Assembly: GCA_963718405.1 (NCBI GenBank) | Contig: CAVQYZ010000002.1 | Span: forward strand, 248,001 to 312,000 | DNA from: Bog-756 sp963718405 | GTDB lineage: Bacteria; Actinomycetota; Acidimicrobiia; Acidimicrobiales; RAAP-2 | Direction of reading: 5' to 3' | Length of the DNA: 64,000 nucleotides | In this document: positions 28,438-37,700 of the stretch, one piece after another | How positions within the stretch are numbered: position 1 is the first letter of the stretch | Layout of the letters: every line of letters starts with the position of its first letter | Notes under the pieces: model-generated | Database searches by the model: none | Seen by the model: the letters and a program-made list of their open reading frames with translations, nothing else | Told to the model about the DNA's origin: nothing | Made by a program: the position numbers and the translations under genes

Positions 28438-29028
28438 GTGAGCGATGATGCCAGTGACGGCCGCCCGTGGCCCATCGACCCGGCCCGGCCGCCATCGGAC
28501 CACGACCCCCGGCCCCTGCCCGAGCTCGGTGGGCTCGACGATGTGACCAGAACGCTGTCCGGATTCGCCGGATCGACCAACGGCGAGGAACGCCACGGGA
28601 TCGATGATCCCGTCACCGACGACGACCGCACCCGGTACGGGGTCCTGTTGGATCACGCCGCCGAGCGTGGTCTGCTGACCGTGGGGGAGTACGAGGTCAG
28701 GATCGGCGAGCTGGCCGAAGCCACCACGATCGACGAGATGCGCCGGATCGTGACCGAGCTGCCGGCCTTCGCTCCTCCTGCTCCGACGTCCACGCCGTCG
28801 GCGTCGCGGTCGCGGCGGTCCGCACCGGTGCTGGCCCCCGACGCCCTGTTGATGACGGCGGGCGCCCGCCGTCGCAACTCGTCGTGGGTGGTCCTGGCCG
28901 TGTTGGTGGCGGTGATGGTGGCTCTGCTCATCGCCTTCACCATCTACGCCGAGCACCTGACGAAGAGCCACACCGCCGCGCCGCCCGATGTGGCGGCGGC
29001 AAGTACCGTCAGTGCCCCTCGCCTCTGA
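28438..29028 (+). CDS. DUF1707-domain membrane protein
   Basis: A 196-residue protein starting at the GTG at 28438 behind CAGAGG. The middle (residues 60-105) is a DUF1707 domain: RYGVLLDHAAERGLLTVGEY, with R-I-G-E-L-A-E-A-T-T and D-E-M at the expected spacing. Elsewhere this domain binds near the sporulation and cell-wall machinery or simply precedes membrane segments. A basic linker leads to a C-terminal helix (WVVLAVLVAVMVALLIAFTI) and a short outside tail. It is divergent from the LLM oxidoreductase, and its 3' end overlaps the convergent PAC2 gene by 20 bases. Confidence 0.75.
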   Translation: MSDDASDGRPWPIDPARPPSDHDPRPLPELGGLDDVTRTLSGFAGSTNGEERHGIDDPVTDDDRTRYGVLLDHAAERGLLTVGEYEVRIGELAEATTIDEMRRIVTELPAFAPPAPTSTPSASRSRRSAPVLAPDALLMTAGARRRNSSWVVLAVLVAVMVALLIAFTIYAEHLTKSHTAAPPDVAAASTVSAPRL

Positions 29029-29917
29029 GGAACTGCTCGAGCTCGGCGGCGATCTCGTCTCCGCTCGGGACATCCCCGTCCAGTCCGATGGGCGGCATCT
29101 CTTCGGAGTCGAGGGCCGCCTCCAGCCGGTGCACCATGTCGAGGTGTTCCGGGTTCGACCCGATCAGCTCGTCCACCTGGAGGCGGGAGGCTTCACCGGC
29201 CGTTCTCAGCGATGAGCTGTCCAGCACCGATCCGGTTACGGCGCACAGGCCTTCGATGAGGGCGGCGCTGGCTTCGGGGTAGGGCATGGCCGACACGTAG
29301 TGGGGGACCCGGGCCCACAGCCCGATCACCGGGACCCCGGCCAGGCCCAGCGACACTTCGAGGGCGGCCTGAACTCCCGCCGGCACCTCGAGCGTGCCGT
29401 GCACCGTTCCCACCCGGCCGGCCAGCTCTGCGGATTGGGGAGGAACGGTGGAGGCCAGCCGCACCGGTCGGGTATGGGGTGTGGGCGCCGGAAAGGCCCC
29501 CAGGCCCACCACCACCCGCACCTTCAAGTCCTTCACCAGTCCCACCACGGCGTTGATGAAGGTCGGCCAGCGGAAGTCGGGCTCCGGCCCGGTCAGGTAC
29601 AGCAGGTCGGCGCCGACCCGGTCCTTGCCCGTCACCAGCTGGATGGTCGGCCAGGTGAGCTCGGTGGTGATCCCGTCCTCCAACCGGGCGATGGGACGCC
29701 GGGCCCGCTGGTCGATCAACAACTCGGTGTCGAACGAGGCCACCGGGGTGACCGGGGCCGAGGCCAGGAGCGAGGCGATGGCCGCCGAGGCTCCCAGTCC
29801 GGCGTCGACCCAGCCCTCCAGCCCGACCACCAGGACCGGGCGGGAAAGCGCGGCGTCGACCGGCTGGCTCCAGTCCGGATCGAACTCGTAGAGCGACGAC
29901 GGGTCATGGTCGGTCAT
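29009..29917 (-). CDS. PAC2-family protein
   Basis: A 302-residue protein with the PAC2 (proteasome-assembly-chaperone-like) domain. Its signatures are SRPVLVVGLEGWVDAGLGAS, DFRWPTFINAVVGLVKDLKV, VVVGLGAFPAPTPHTRPV and VIGLWARVPHYVSAMPYPEA. In actinobacteria it is usually encoded as a single soluble protein, and its role in proteasome or ATPase assembly is suspected but unproven. No prcAB, mpa or pafA genes lie in the window. The start ATG overlaps the stop of the phosphotransferase gene upstream (ATGA), so the two are translationally coupled. Confidence 0.85.
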   Translation of the reverse strand: MTDHDPSSLYEFDPDWSQPVDAALSRPVLVVGLEGWVDAGLGASAAIASLLASAPVTPVASFDTELLIDQRARRPIARLEDGITTELTWPTIQLVTGKDRVGADLLYLTGPEPDFRWPTFINAVVGLVKDLKVRVVVGLGAFPAPTPHTRPVRLASTVPPQSAELAGRVGTVHGTLEVPAGVQAALEVSLGLAGVPVIGLWARVPHYVSAMPYPEASAALIEGLCAVTGSVLDSSSLRTAGEASRLQVDELIGSNPEHLDMVHRLEAALDSEEMPPIGLDGDVPSGDEIAAELEQFLRGEGH

Positions 29918-30975
29918 AACGACTCCACTTCAGCCAGGGCCCGTTCTCCGAGCCGCCCCACATGGGCCGCGAACTGATCGGTCCCCGAACGGTCGCCGGC
30001 TGCGGCACCGCTGGCATAACGCACATAGACCCCTTGGAGGATGCAGGCCAGCTTCCAGAAGCCGAAGGCCCGGTAGTACGAGATCTTCGACACGTCGAGG
30101 CCGGTTCGTTCGGCGTAGCGATCCATGAGCTCCGAACGCCGGGCAAACCCGGGCAACGACGTGGGGGCCACACCCACCAGGGCCTGATCGGCGTCCTCGG
30201 GCTCGGCCCAGTACACCAGCAGCAGGCCGAGGTCGGCCAACGGGTCGCCCAGGGTGCAGATCTCCCAGTCCAAGATGGCCTGTACCTCACCGTTGTCGTC
30301 CAGCACGGTGTTGTCCAACCGGTAATCACCGTGGACGATGACCACCCCCTGCTGTTCGGGGATCCGGGCCGCCAACAGCTCGTGGACCTGATCGACCACG
30401 GCCGGGCCCGGCTGGCCGTCAAGCGTCGATTGGGAGAACTGGCCGTGCCACCGTTTGAGTTGGCGGGCGATGTAGCCGTCCCGGCGGGCGAAGTCGCCCA
30501 GGCCCACGGCGTCGATGTCCACAGCATGGAGCCGGGCCAGGGTGTCGATGAGCGAAGGTCCGGATCGGGCCCGCGCCGCGTCGGTCAGCAGCGATGCGGC
30601 CCGCTCGTCGCGGACGATGTGCCCCTCGACGAAGGACATGACATAGAACGGCGCACCGTTCACCGATTCGTCGGTGCACAGCCCCAGGGCCCGCGGCACC
30701 GGCACCCCGGTGTCGCCCAGCGCACTGATCACCGTGTACTCGCGCTTCATGTCGTGGGCGGTCGGCAGCACGTGGCTGACCGGTGGTCGCCGGAGCGCAT
30801 AGGAACGGCCGCCGGCGTCGGTGACCCGGTAGGTCAGGTTGGACCGGCCACCGGCGATCAGTTCGAAGGCGAACGGTGGCTCGGCGCCGGGGATGGTGTC
30901 CGCCATCCACGCCGTGACCCCGGCGACATCGATGCCTTCGACCGCGACCTCGACGGAGGGCTGCCCTGCTTCCAT
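29914..30975 (-). CDS. Aminoglycoside-phosphotransferase-fold kinase (ACAD10-like)
   Basis: A 353-residue APH-family kinase. It has an N-lobe with the nucleotide strand LIAGGRSNLTYRVTDAGGRS and the Lys/Arg of YALRRPP. The catalytic loop is VVIVHGDYRLDNTVLDDNGE (H-G-D-x-R-x-x-N) and the metal Asp is in AILDWEICTLGDPLADLGLL (D-W-E). This is the pattern of the ACAD10/11 N-terminal kinases and their bacterial homologues, which phosphorylate 4-hydroxy acyl-CoAs or unknown alcohols, not antibiotics. I chose the ATG at 30973-30975; a GTG 9 bases upstream is an alternative. Coupled to the PAC2 gene. Confidence 0.85.
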   Translation of the reverse strand: MEAGQPSVEVAVEGIDVAGVTAWMADTIPGAEPPFAFELIAGGRSNLTYRVTDAGGRSYALRRPPVSHVLPTAHDMKREYTVISALGDTGVPVPRALGLCTDESVNGAPFYVMSFVEGHIVRDERAASLLTDAARARSGPSLIDTLARLHAVDIDAVGLGDFARRDGYIARQLKRWHGQFSQSTLDGQPGPAVVDQVHELLAARIPEQQGVVIVHGDYRLDNTVLDDNGEVQAILDWEICTLGDPLADLGLLLVYWAEPEDADQALVGVAPTSLPGFARRSELMDRYAERTGLDVSKISYYRAFGFWKLACILQGVYVRYASGAAAGDRSGTDQFAAHVGRLGERALAEVESL

Positions 30976-31052
30976 GGGTACGACGCTACCCGCACTCGGA
31001 TCCCGCCCCGGGACGCCCGGACCTCGACCTGGTCCAGGTATCGTCATAGGTC

Positions 31053-31772
31053 ATGGTTGACGTAACCGATGCCACGTTCGAGCAGGAGGTCCTGCAGCGC
31101 TCGATGGAGCAGCCCGTGGTGGTGGACCTGTGGGCCCCCTGGTGCGGTCCGTGCACCACCCTCGGACCCATCCTGGAGCGGGTGGTCGACGCCACCGAGG
31201 GCGCAGTCACCCTGGTCAAGGTCAATGTCGACGAGAACCCGTCCATCTCGGCCAGCTTTCAGGTGCAGTCGATCCCCGCGGTGTTCGCCCTGAAGGACGG
31301 CAAAGTGGTCGACGGGTTCATCGGGGCCCAACCTGAGGCTGCGGTCACCGAGTTCGTGGCCAAGCTGACTCCGGCCCCGTCGGAGGCCGATCTGCTGGTG
31401 GAAGAGGGCCTCCGCACCAATGAGGAGGAGCCCCTCCTCCGGGCCCTCGAGCTTCAACCCGACCACCACGGCGCCATCGTGGCCCTGGCCACCATGATGA
31501 TCGCCCGGGGCGACACCGACGACGCCATGGCCCTGCTCGGGCGGATCCCGGAGACCCCCGAGACCCGCCTGCTGGCGGCCGAAGCCCGGCTGGTCTCCCA
31601 GCACGTGGACGTCGACGGGGCTGACGTCGGGAACCTGCTGGACGGGCTGCTCGAGCGGGTCCGCGAGGATGCCTCCGCCCATCAGGAGTTCCTCGACCTG
31701 CTCGAGACCCTGGGGCCGGAGGATCCCCGGGCCACCGACTACCGCAAGGCGTTGGCGGCGCGGCTCTTCTGA
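31053..31772 (+). CDS. Thioredoxin-domain co-chaperone (CnoX/YbbN-like)
   Basis: A 239-residue protein. The N-terminal thioredoxin domain (1-105) has an intact active site, DLWAPWCGPC with Cys31 and Cys34, and the cis-Pro loop VQSIPAVFALKDGK. The C-terminal 110 residues form TPR-like helices (EEPLLRALELQPDHHGAIVA, TMMIARGDTDDAMALLGRIP). This two-part design is that of CnoX/YbbN, which holds oxidised or unfolded clients for GroEL. Escherichia coli CnoX lacks the second Cys, so this one may be a true oxidoreductase. It is divergent from the kinase gene by 77 bases. Confidence 0.8.
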   Translation: MVDVTDATFEQEVLQRSMEQPVVVDLWAPWCGPCTTLGPILERVVDATEGAVTLVKVNVDENPSISASFQVQSIPAVFALKDGKVVDGFIGAQPEAAVTEFVAKLTPAPSEADLLVEEGLRTNEEEPLLRALELQPDHHGAIVALATMMIARGDTDDAMALLGRIPETPETRLLAAEARLVSQHVDVDGADVGNLLDGLLERVREDASAHQEFLDLLETLGPEDPRATDYRKALAARLF

Positions 31773-31825
31773 GTAGCGGCCCCACGCCGTCACCGCCCTC
31801 GGCACCGGCGGATAGCGTCAGCCCC

Positions 31826-32701
31826 GTGCATGCGGCCTCGGTGACTTTGGGCGACAGAACCTTCGACATACGTGATCGTGCCCTGGTGATGGGCATTCTC
31901 AACCGCACCCCGGACTCGTTCTACGACAAAGGTGCCACCTACGCCCTGGACGATCTGGTCCGCCGGGCCGAGCGATTGGTCGACGACGGGGCCGACCTGC
32001 TCGATGTGGGCGGCGTCAAGGCCGGGCCCGGGCCCGAGGTGGGCGAGGCCGAAGAGCTGGAGCGGGTCATCCCGGCCATCGCCGCCCTCCGGGCCCGCTT
32101 CGACATCCCCCTCTCGGTCGATACCTGGAGGGCGTCGGTGGCTCGGGAGGCCTTCGCCGTGGGGGCGGTGGTCGGCAACGACATCAGCGGCTTCGCCGAC
32201 CCCGAGTACCTGAGGGTGGCGGCTGCGGCCGGAGCCAGCGTGGTGGCCACCCATATCCGGCTGGGCCCACGGATCCCCGATCCCGAACCGCAGTACGACG
32301 ATGTGGTGGCCTCGGTCTCCTCCTTCCTGGTCGAGCGGGGCACGTGGGCGCTCGAGGCCGGACTGGCCCCGGACCGGATCATCATCGACGCCGGCCTGGA
32401 CCTCGGGAAGACCGCTGAACAGTCTCTGGTGTTGTTGCGGGCCTCGGACCAACTGGCCCGACTGGGTTACCCGCTGCTGTTGTCGGCCTCCAACAAGACC
32501 TTTCTCGGCAAGATCCTCGATCTGGAGATCGACCAACGGAGGGAGGCTTCGCTGGCCGCCACGGCGCTGGGAGCAGCTCTGGGCTGTCGGATCATGCGGG
32601 TCCACGACGTGGCCGCCCACCGCCAGGTCTGCACCGTCATGGCCTCCATCAACTCGGCGCGGCGGAGCGCGGTGGCACCGCGCCAGCCGGTGTCGCCGTG
32701 A
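31826..32701 (+). CDS. folP: Dihydropteroate synthase (FolP/FolP2-type)
   Basis: A 291-residue TIM-barrel protein starting at the GTG at 31826. The pterin-binding signatures are visible: VMGILNRTPDSFYDKGATY (loop 1), LVDDGADLLDVGGVKAGPGP (D-x-G-G replaces the usual D-I-G-G-E-S-T-R-P), IPLSVDTWRASVAREAF, GNDISGF, and IIIDAGLDLGKTAEQSL, with a late LLLSASNKTFLGKILDLE. The loop-2 sequence V-K-A-G-P-G differs from sulfonamide-target DHPS and is like the mycobacterial FolP2 group, whose members lack clear DHPS activity. The role in folate synthesis is therefore probable but unproven. 13 bases precede holA. Confidence 0.8.
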   Translation: MHAASVTLGDRTFDIRDRALVMGILNRTPDSFYDKGATYALDDLVRRAERLVDDGADLLDVGGVKAGPGPEVGEAEELERVIPAIAALRARFDIPLSVDTWRASVAREAFAVGAVVGNDISGFADPEYLRVAAAAGASVVATHIRLGPRIPDPEPQYDDVVASVSSFLVERGTWALEAGLAPDRIIIDAGLDLGKTAEQSLVLLRASDQLARLGYPLLLSASNKTFLGKILDLEIDQRREASLAATALGAALGCRIMRVHDVAAHRQVCTVMASINSARRSAVAPRQPVSP

Positions 32702-32714
32702 AGGGCCCCCGTCG

Positions 32715-33746
32715 ATGAGCCCGGCCAAGGCCGCGGTGGCCGCCTCGGACGCCGGCCCCGTTGCGGTGCGACCGGTGTACCTGGTCAAGGGGGATGATCC
32801 CTCCCTGGTGGCCCAGGCCACCCACGCCCTGTGCGAGCGGTTGGTGGCCGGCGGGGATCCGTCGCTGATGGTGGAGGAGTTCGGGGGTCCCGGCGCCGAT
32901 CAACTGGACGTGGGCGCGGTCATCGACGCCTGCACCACGCCACCGTTTCTGGTGGAGCGGCGGGTGGTGGTGGTGCGTGAAGCCGGTCAGCTGAACGCCG
33001 CCGACGCCAAGCGCCTGACCGCGTACCTCGGGGACCCGCTGGACACCACCTCGCTGGTCCTGGTGGGAGGGGGCGGGACCGTGCCCACCGGGTTGTCCAA
33101 GGCCGCCGGTTCGGTCGGCGAGGTGGTGGACACCTCGGTGGGCCGGACCACCAGGGACCGGTCGCAGTGGCTGTCAGACCACCTGAAGCAGGGCCCGGTC
33201 CGTCTGGACAACGCCGCCACCAGCCGCCTCTCCGAGCACCTGGGCGGGGACATGGGGCGGTTGGCCGGCCTGCTCGACACCCTGGCCTCGACCTACGGAC
33301 CCGGGGCCACCGTGACCGTGGCCGAGCTCGAGCCGTTTCTGGGTGAGGCGGGATCGCTGGCCCCCTGGGATCTCACCGACGCCATCGACGCCGGACGGAC
33401 CGAGGTGGCCCTCAGCGTGCTCCATCGCATGCTGGGAGCCGGGGACTCCCACCCCCTGGTGGTCATGGCCCAGCTGCACCGCCACTTCCGCCAGCTCCTG
33501 CGACTGGACGGGGCCGGAGCCACCTCGGCCGAGCAGGCCGCTGAGCTCCTCGGCCTGAGGAGCTCCTTTCCGGCCAAGAAGGCGCTGGCCCAGTCGCGGC
33601 GGTTGGGCACGGCCCGCACCGCCCGGGCCATCGGGCTGTTGGCCCAGGCCGACCTGGACCTGCGGGGGGCGACGCAACTCCCGGGGGAGACGGTGCTCGA
33701 GGTGCTGGTGGCCCGGTTGAGCCGGTTGGTGGCCGCGGCCCGGTAG
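32715..33746 (+). CDS. holA: DNA polymerase III, delta subunit
   Basis: A 343-residue clamp-loader subunit. The first domain begins VRPVYLVKGDDPSLVAQATH (the degenerate Walker region), then IDACTTPPFLVERRVVVVRE. The C-terminal collar helices include VALSVLHRMLGAGDSHPLVV and MAQLHRHFRQLLRLDGA, which are typical of HolA; VALSVLHRML is the conserved block. The start ATG at 32715 lies 13 bases after the folP stop. In most actinobacteria holA is followed directly by rpsT and lepA; here those genes are 29 kb further on. Confidence 0.88.
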   Translation: MSPAKAAVAASDAGPVAVRPVYLVKGDDPSLVAQATHALCERLVAGGDPSLMVEEFGGPGADQLDVGAVIDACTTPPFLVERRVVVVREAGQLNAADAKRLTAYLGDPLDTTSLVLVGGGGTVPTGLSKAAGSVGEVVDTSVGRTTRDRSQWLSDHLKQGPVRLDNAATSRLSEHLGGDMGRLAGLLDTLASTYGPGATVTVAELEPFLGEAGSLAPWDLTDAIDAGRTEVALSVLHRMLGAGDSHPLVVMAQLHRHFRQLLRLDGAGATSAEQAAELLGLRSSFPAKKALAQSRRLGTARTARAIGLLAQADLDLRGATQLPGETVLEVLVARLSRLVAAAR

Positions 33747-33782
33747 GGGAGGACCGCGGCCACACCAACGGCTGCCGGCGGG

Positions 33783-34490
33783 TCAGGAGCTGGTCGAGTC
33801 CCTCGACTGCTCCCCGGCATCGGCCACGTTCTCGGTCCACTGGAATCCGTTCCAGTAGCGGAACTGGTGGCGCCCGGTGGGGTCGGCCTTCCACCCGGCC
33901 GGGACGGTCGGACGGGCCTCGTCGGCCTCGGACAAGCTGGTCCGCTGGCGGGGGCGGTAGGCCCGGGCCAGTCCCATGGGGGAGTGGAGGCGGGAGGTGG
34001 CCCCACCGTTGCTGAAGAAGGTGGCTGCCGTTTCGACCGGGGCCACGGCCAGCTGCACTCCGCCACCACCCTCGTCGGCGCTGGCGCCGATGGCCAGGCC
34101 CCCGCCGCCGCTGATGGGAGTGGCGGCGCCGAAGCTGCCGAACCCGGTCGGCGCGGGGACGGTCCCGATGGGTCGGCCGTCCTGGCGTTGCTCCTCGCGT
34201 TGCTTCTGCTCCGCTTCCACTCCGAAGCGCTCGAAGGGCAGGCTGGCCGCCCGGCCACCGCCGGCCACGGCGGCCACTTTCGGGCGGGCCGAGAACACGT
34301 ACATGGCCAGACCGGCCAGCGGTAGGAACACCACCAGGACGAGGTAGGCGACCTTGCTCTCTTCGGCCCGTTTCCACGCCCATCCCGGTAGGCGGATCAG
34401 GTCGATGGCGCCGACGATCATCGATATCCCGATGACCAGCCCCACCAGTTCCAGTGTGAGGACACTTGGTCCTGCGATCGTTCCGTTCAT
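33783..34490 (-). CDS. PLDc_N / DUF2510 membrane protein
   Basis: A 235-residue protein. Two N-terminal helices (VLTLELVGLVIGISMIVGAI and VAYLVLVVFLPLAGLAMYVF) surround W-A-W-K-R-A-E-E-S-K, a PLDc_N-type module. A long Gly/Ala-rich disordered linker follows. The C-terminal DUF2510 motif, PAGWKADPTGRHQFRYWNGF then QWTENV, is a small W-rich fold common in actinobacterial membrane proteins. Function unknown. It is convergent with holA, 36 bases away. Confidence 0.75.
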   Translation of the reverse strand: MNGTIAGPSVLTLELVGLVIGISMIVGAIDLIRLPGWAWKRAEESKVAYLVLVVFLPLAGLAMYVFSARPKVAAVAGGGRAASLPFERFGVEAEQKQREEQRQDGRPIGTVPAPTGFGSFGAATPISGGGGLAIGASADEGGGGVQLAVAPVETAATFFSNGGATSRLHSPMGLARAYRPRQRTSLSEADEARPTVPAGWKADPTGRHQFRYWNGFQWTENVADAGEQSRDSTSS

Positions 34491-34722
34491 GAGCCACAGC
34501 CTCCTGTTGTCACCCTCGTTTGCACTGCTTCTTCTGTCATTGCTCCGTACCGGGCACGGCCGCTCGCTCGGGGCCTCGTTTGGTGCTCGGTGTGTTCTCC
34601 TGCGTCCGCGGTGGACGCTCGTTCTGTGACGGGGTGCGCAATGGAATTAATGGGTGTCGCTGTGGCACTTCTATGATTTCACTCTAAGTGTTTACCTCAA
34701 CACGTAAAGTAGTCAATACCCT
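34491..34722. other. AT-rich intergenic region downstream of dnaE2
   Basis: About 230 bases without a credible gene. The part nearest dnaE2 (34640-34725) is clearly lower in G+C than the flanks (AATGGAATTAATGGG, TTTACCTCAACACGTAAAGT). No strong hairpin for dnaE2 termination stands out. Confidence 0.3.
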
Positions 34723-37700
34723 TTATCGGAAATCTCGTGACGGCGGCACCGGCCCCAAGTCGAGGGTCTCGAACCGCTCCGCCACCAAGGTCATCGAGCC
34801 CTCGGACCGTTCCACCCGGCCCACCACCAAGAGGGCCGGAGAAGCCCGGGCCACCGGCTTCCACCGGACCCAGGCGCCGCGTGAGCAGACGACGTTGACC
34901 ATGCCGGTCTCGTCCTCGAGGTTCAGGAATACGGCACCATGGGCACTCTCGGGTTGTTGGCGGTGGGTCACCACGCCTCCCACGGTGATCCGGTCCCCAC
35001 CCGGCCTCGACCGCAGAGCAGCGGCCGGGAGCACACCCCGTTGGCTCAGCCGGTCCCGGGCCAACTCCATGGCGGTGGTGTCCGGTGTCATTCCGAGGGA
35101 CCACAGGTCGTCGGCCACCCCCTCCCACAGGGTGGGGAAGGGGAGCGGTGGCGGGTCCGATCCGGTGACCACGCCGGGGAGCCGGTCCGCGGTGGCCTGG
35201 GCGGCCGCCCCCGCTCCCCACACCAGGGACCGCCGGTTGGGGACCCGACCGGTTCCTCCGGCCCGGGCCCGCCCCCCGGCATCGCCGGAACCCAGGCTGT
35301 CGAGGGCCCCGGCCGTGGCCAGGGCCTCCAACTGGGCCCGGGTGACCCCGGCCCGGCGCACCAGATCCTCCTGTCCCGACCACGGGCGCCCCTCTTCGAT
35401 CCGCGCTGCGGTCTCCTCCCCGACGCCGCGCACCGAGGCCAACCCCAGTCGCACCACGCCGGGCCCGGTGCCGCCTATCTCCTCCAGTCCGGCGGTGGCC
35501 CGCCCGGCGTTCACGTCGGGGCGCCGGACCACCACCCCGTGGCGCTTGGCGTCGGCCACCAGGCTCTGCGGGGACCAGAACCCCATGGGCTGGGCGTTCA
35601 ACAACCCGGCGGTGAAGGCGGCGGGATAGTGCACCTTGCACCAGGCGGTGGAGTACACCAGGTAGGCGAAGGCCACCGAGTGGCTCTCGGGGAAACCGAA
35701 GTTGGCGAAGGCGGCCAGGGCCGTGTACACCTGCTCGGCCACCTCCTCGGACACCTGCCGGGCGGCCATGCCGGCGAACAGGCGGTCGCGCAGTCGGGCC
35801 ATCCGTTCGCCCGACCGCTTGGCGCTCATGGCCTGTCGGAGTTCGTCGGCCTCGGTGGTGGTGAACCCGGCCACGTCGATGGCGATCTGCATCAGCTGTT
35901 CCTGAAAGAGGGGTACCCCGAGGGTGCGTTCCAGGGCCGGCTGCAGGAGGGGATGGAGATAGGTGACCGGCTCGGTCCCGTTGCGCCGACGGATGTAGGG
36001 ATGGACGGCATGACCCTGGATCGGCCCCGGCCGGATCAGGGCCACCTCGATGGCCAGGTCGTAGAAGCACCGGGGCTGCACGCGGGGGAGGGTGTTCATC
36101 TGGGCCCGCGACTCCACCTGGAACACCCCGACGGTGTCGGCCCGGCACAGCAGGTCGTAGACCTCCGGCTCCTGTTCCAGCCGGGCCAGGTCCACCTCGA
36201 CGTGGTGGAACTCCCGTACCAGGTCGACCATGTTGTGCAGCGCGGTCAGCATGCCCAGGCCCAGCAGGTCGAATTTGACCAGCCCCACCGCGGCGCAACC
36301 GTCCTTGTCCCACTGCAGCACGGTGCGGCCGGGCATCCGCCCCCACTCGACCGGGCAGACCTCGACCACCGGCCGGTCGCAGATGACCATGCCTCCCGAG
36401 TGGATGCCCAGGTGGCGCGGGAAGTCGATCAGGTCGGTGGCCAGTTGGCCCACCAGAGGTGGGAGGTCATCCCGCTGACCGATCGGTTCTCCACGGTCGA
36501 CCGACTTGGACCAGGCGTCCACCTCCCCGGTGGTGTGGCCCAGGGCCTTGCCCATGTCGCGCAGGGCCGAACGCGAGCGGTAGGTGATCACGTTGGCCAC
36601 CTGGGCGGCGTGCAGCCGGCCGTAGCGCTCGTAGACGTACTGGATGACCTCTTCGCGCCGGCCCGACTCGATGTCGACGTCGATGTCCGGTGGCCCGTCG
36701 CGGGCGGCCGAGAGGAAGCGTTCGAACAGCAGGCCGAGGTCGACGGCATCGACGTTGGTGATGCCGAGGGCGTAACAGACCGCCGAGGTGGCCGCCGAGC
36801 CCCGACCCTGGCAGAAGATGTCCTGTTCCCGGCAGAACCGGACGATGTCCCAGACGGTGAGGAAGTAGCCGGGGAACCCCAGCTCACCGATGATGGCCAG
36901 CTCGTGGTGGAGCTGGGCGTAGGCCCCCGGCACCCGCTCGGCTCCCCGTGGCCCGTACCGGTCGGCAGCCCCCCGGTGGACCAGTTCGACCAGCCAGGTC
37001 TGCTCGGTGTGTCCGTGGGGCACCGGAAAGTCGGGCAGCCGCGGTGCCACCAACCGCAGGTCGAAGGCGCAGTCGGCGGCGATCTCCGCGCTCTGTTCGA
37101 TCACGCCGGGCCACCGGGCGAACCGCCGGCGTTGTTCGGCCTCACCCCGCAGGCAGGCGGTGGCCGATGACGGGAGCCATCCCTCGAGGTCGGCGAGGGT
37201 CCGCCGGGCCCGGACCGCGGCCAGCGCGGTGGCCAGGGGGAACCGGGACGGGGTGGCGTAGTGCACGTTGTTGGTGGCCACCGGGGCCACCCCGCGTTCG
37301 ATGGCCAGCAGGGCCAAAGCGTCGTTGCGGGTGGCGTCGATGGGGTTGCCGTGATCCCACAGCTCCACGGCCAGGTGGTCCCGGCCGAACCGCCCGATCA
37401 GGTGGTCGAGGGTGTGGGCGGCGGCGGCCGGGCCACCGGTGGTGAGGGCGGTGGCCAGTGCCCCCTTCCGGCACCCGGTGAGGATCCGCCAGTGTCCGCC
37501 GTGACGGTCGGCCAGTTCGTCCAGGGTGACGACGGGCTTCCCTTTCTCCCCGCCGGCCAGGTGGGCTTCGGCGATGACCCGGCTGAGGCGGGCGTATCCC
37601 TCGGGGTCCCGGGCCAGCACCACCAGATGGGTGCCGTCGGGGTCGGGTACTCCGGTCCGGGCTGCCGACCCACCGATGCCGGTGATGGTGAGCTCGGCCC

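Noticed and set aside
29914..30975. Aminoglycoside resistance kinase
   Set aside because: The fold is shared, but the sequence pattern and coupling to PAC2 fit the ACAD10-like metabolic kinases.
34939..37170. 743-codon plus-strand frame opposite dnaE2
   Set aside because: Antisense of a fully conserved polymerase; composition is Gly/His/Val-rich without motifs.
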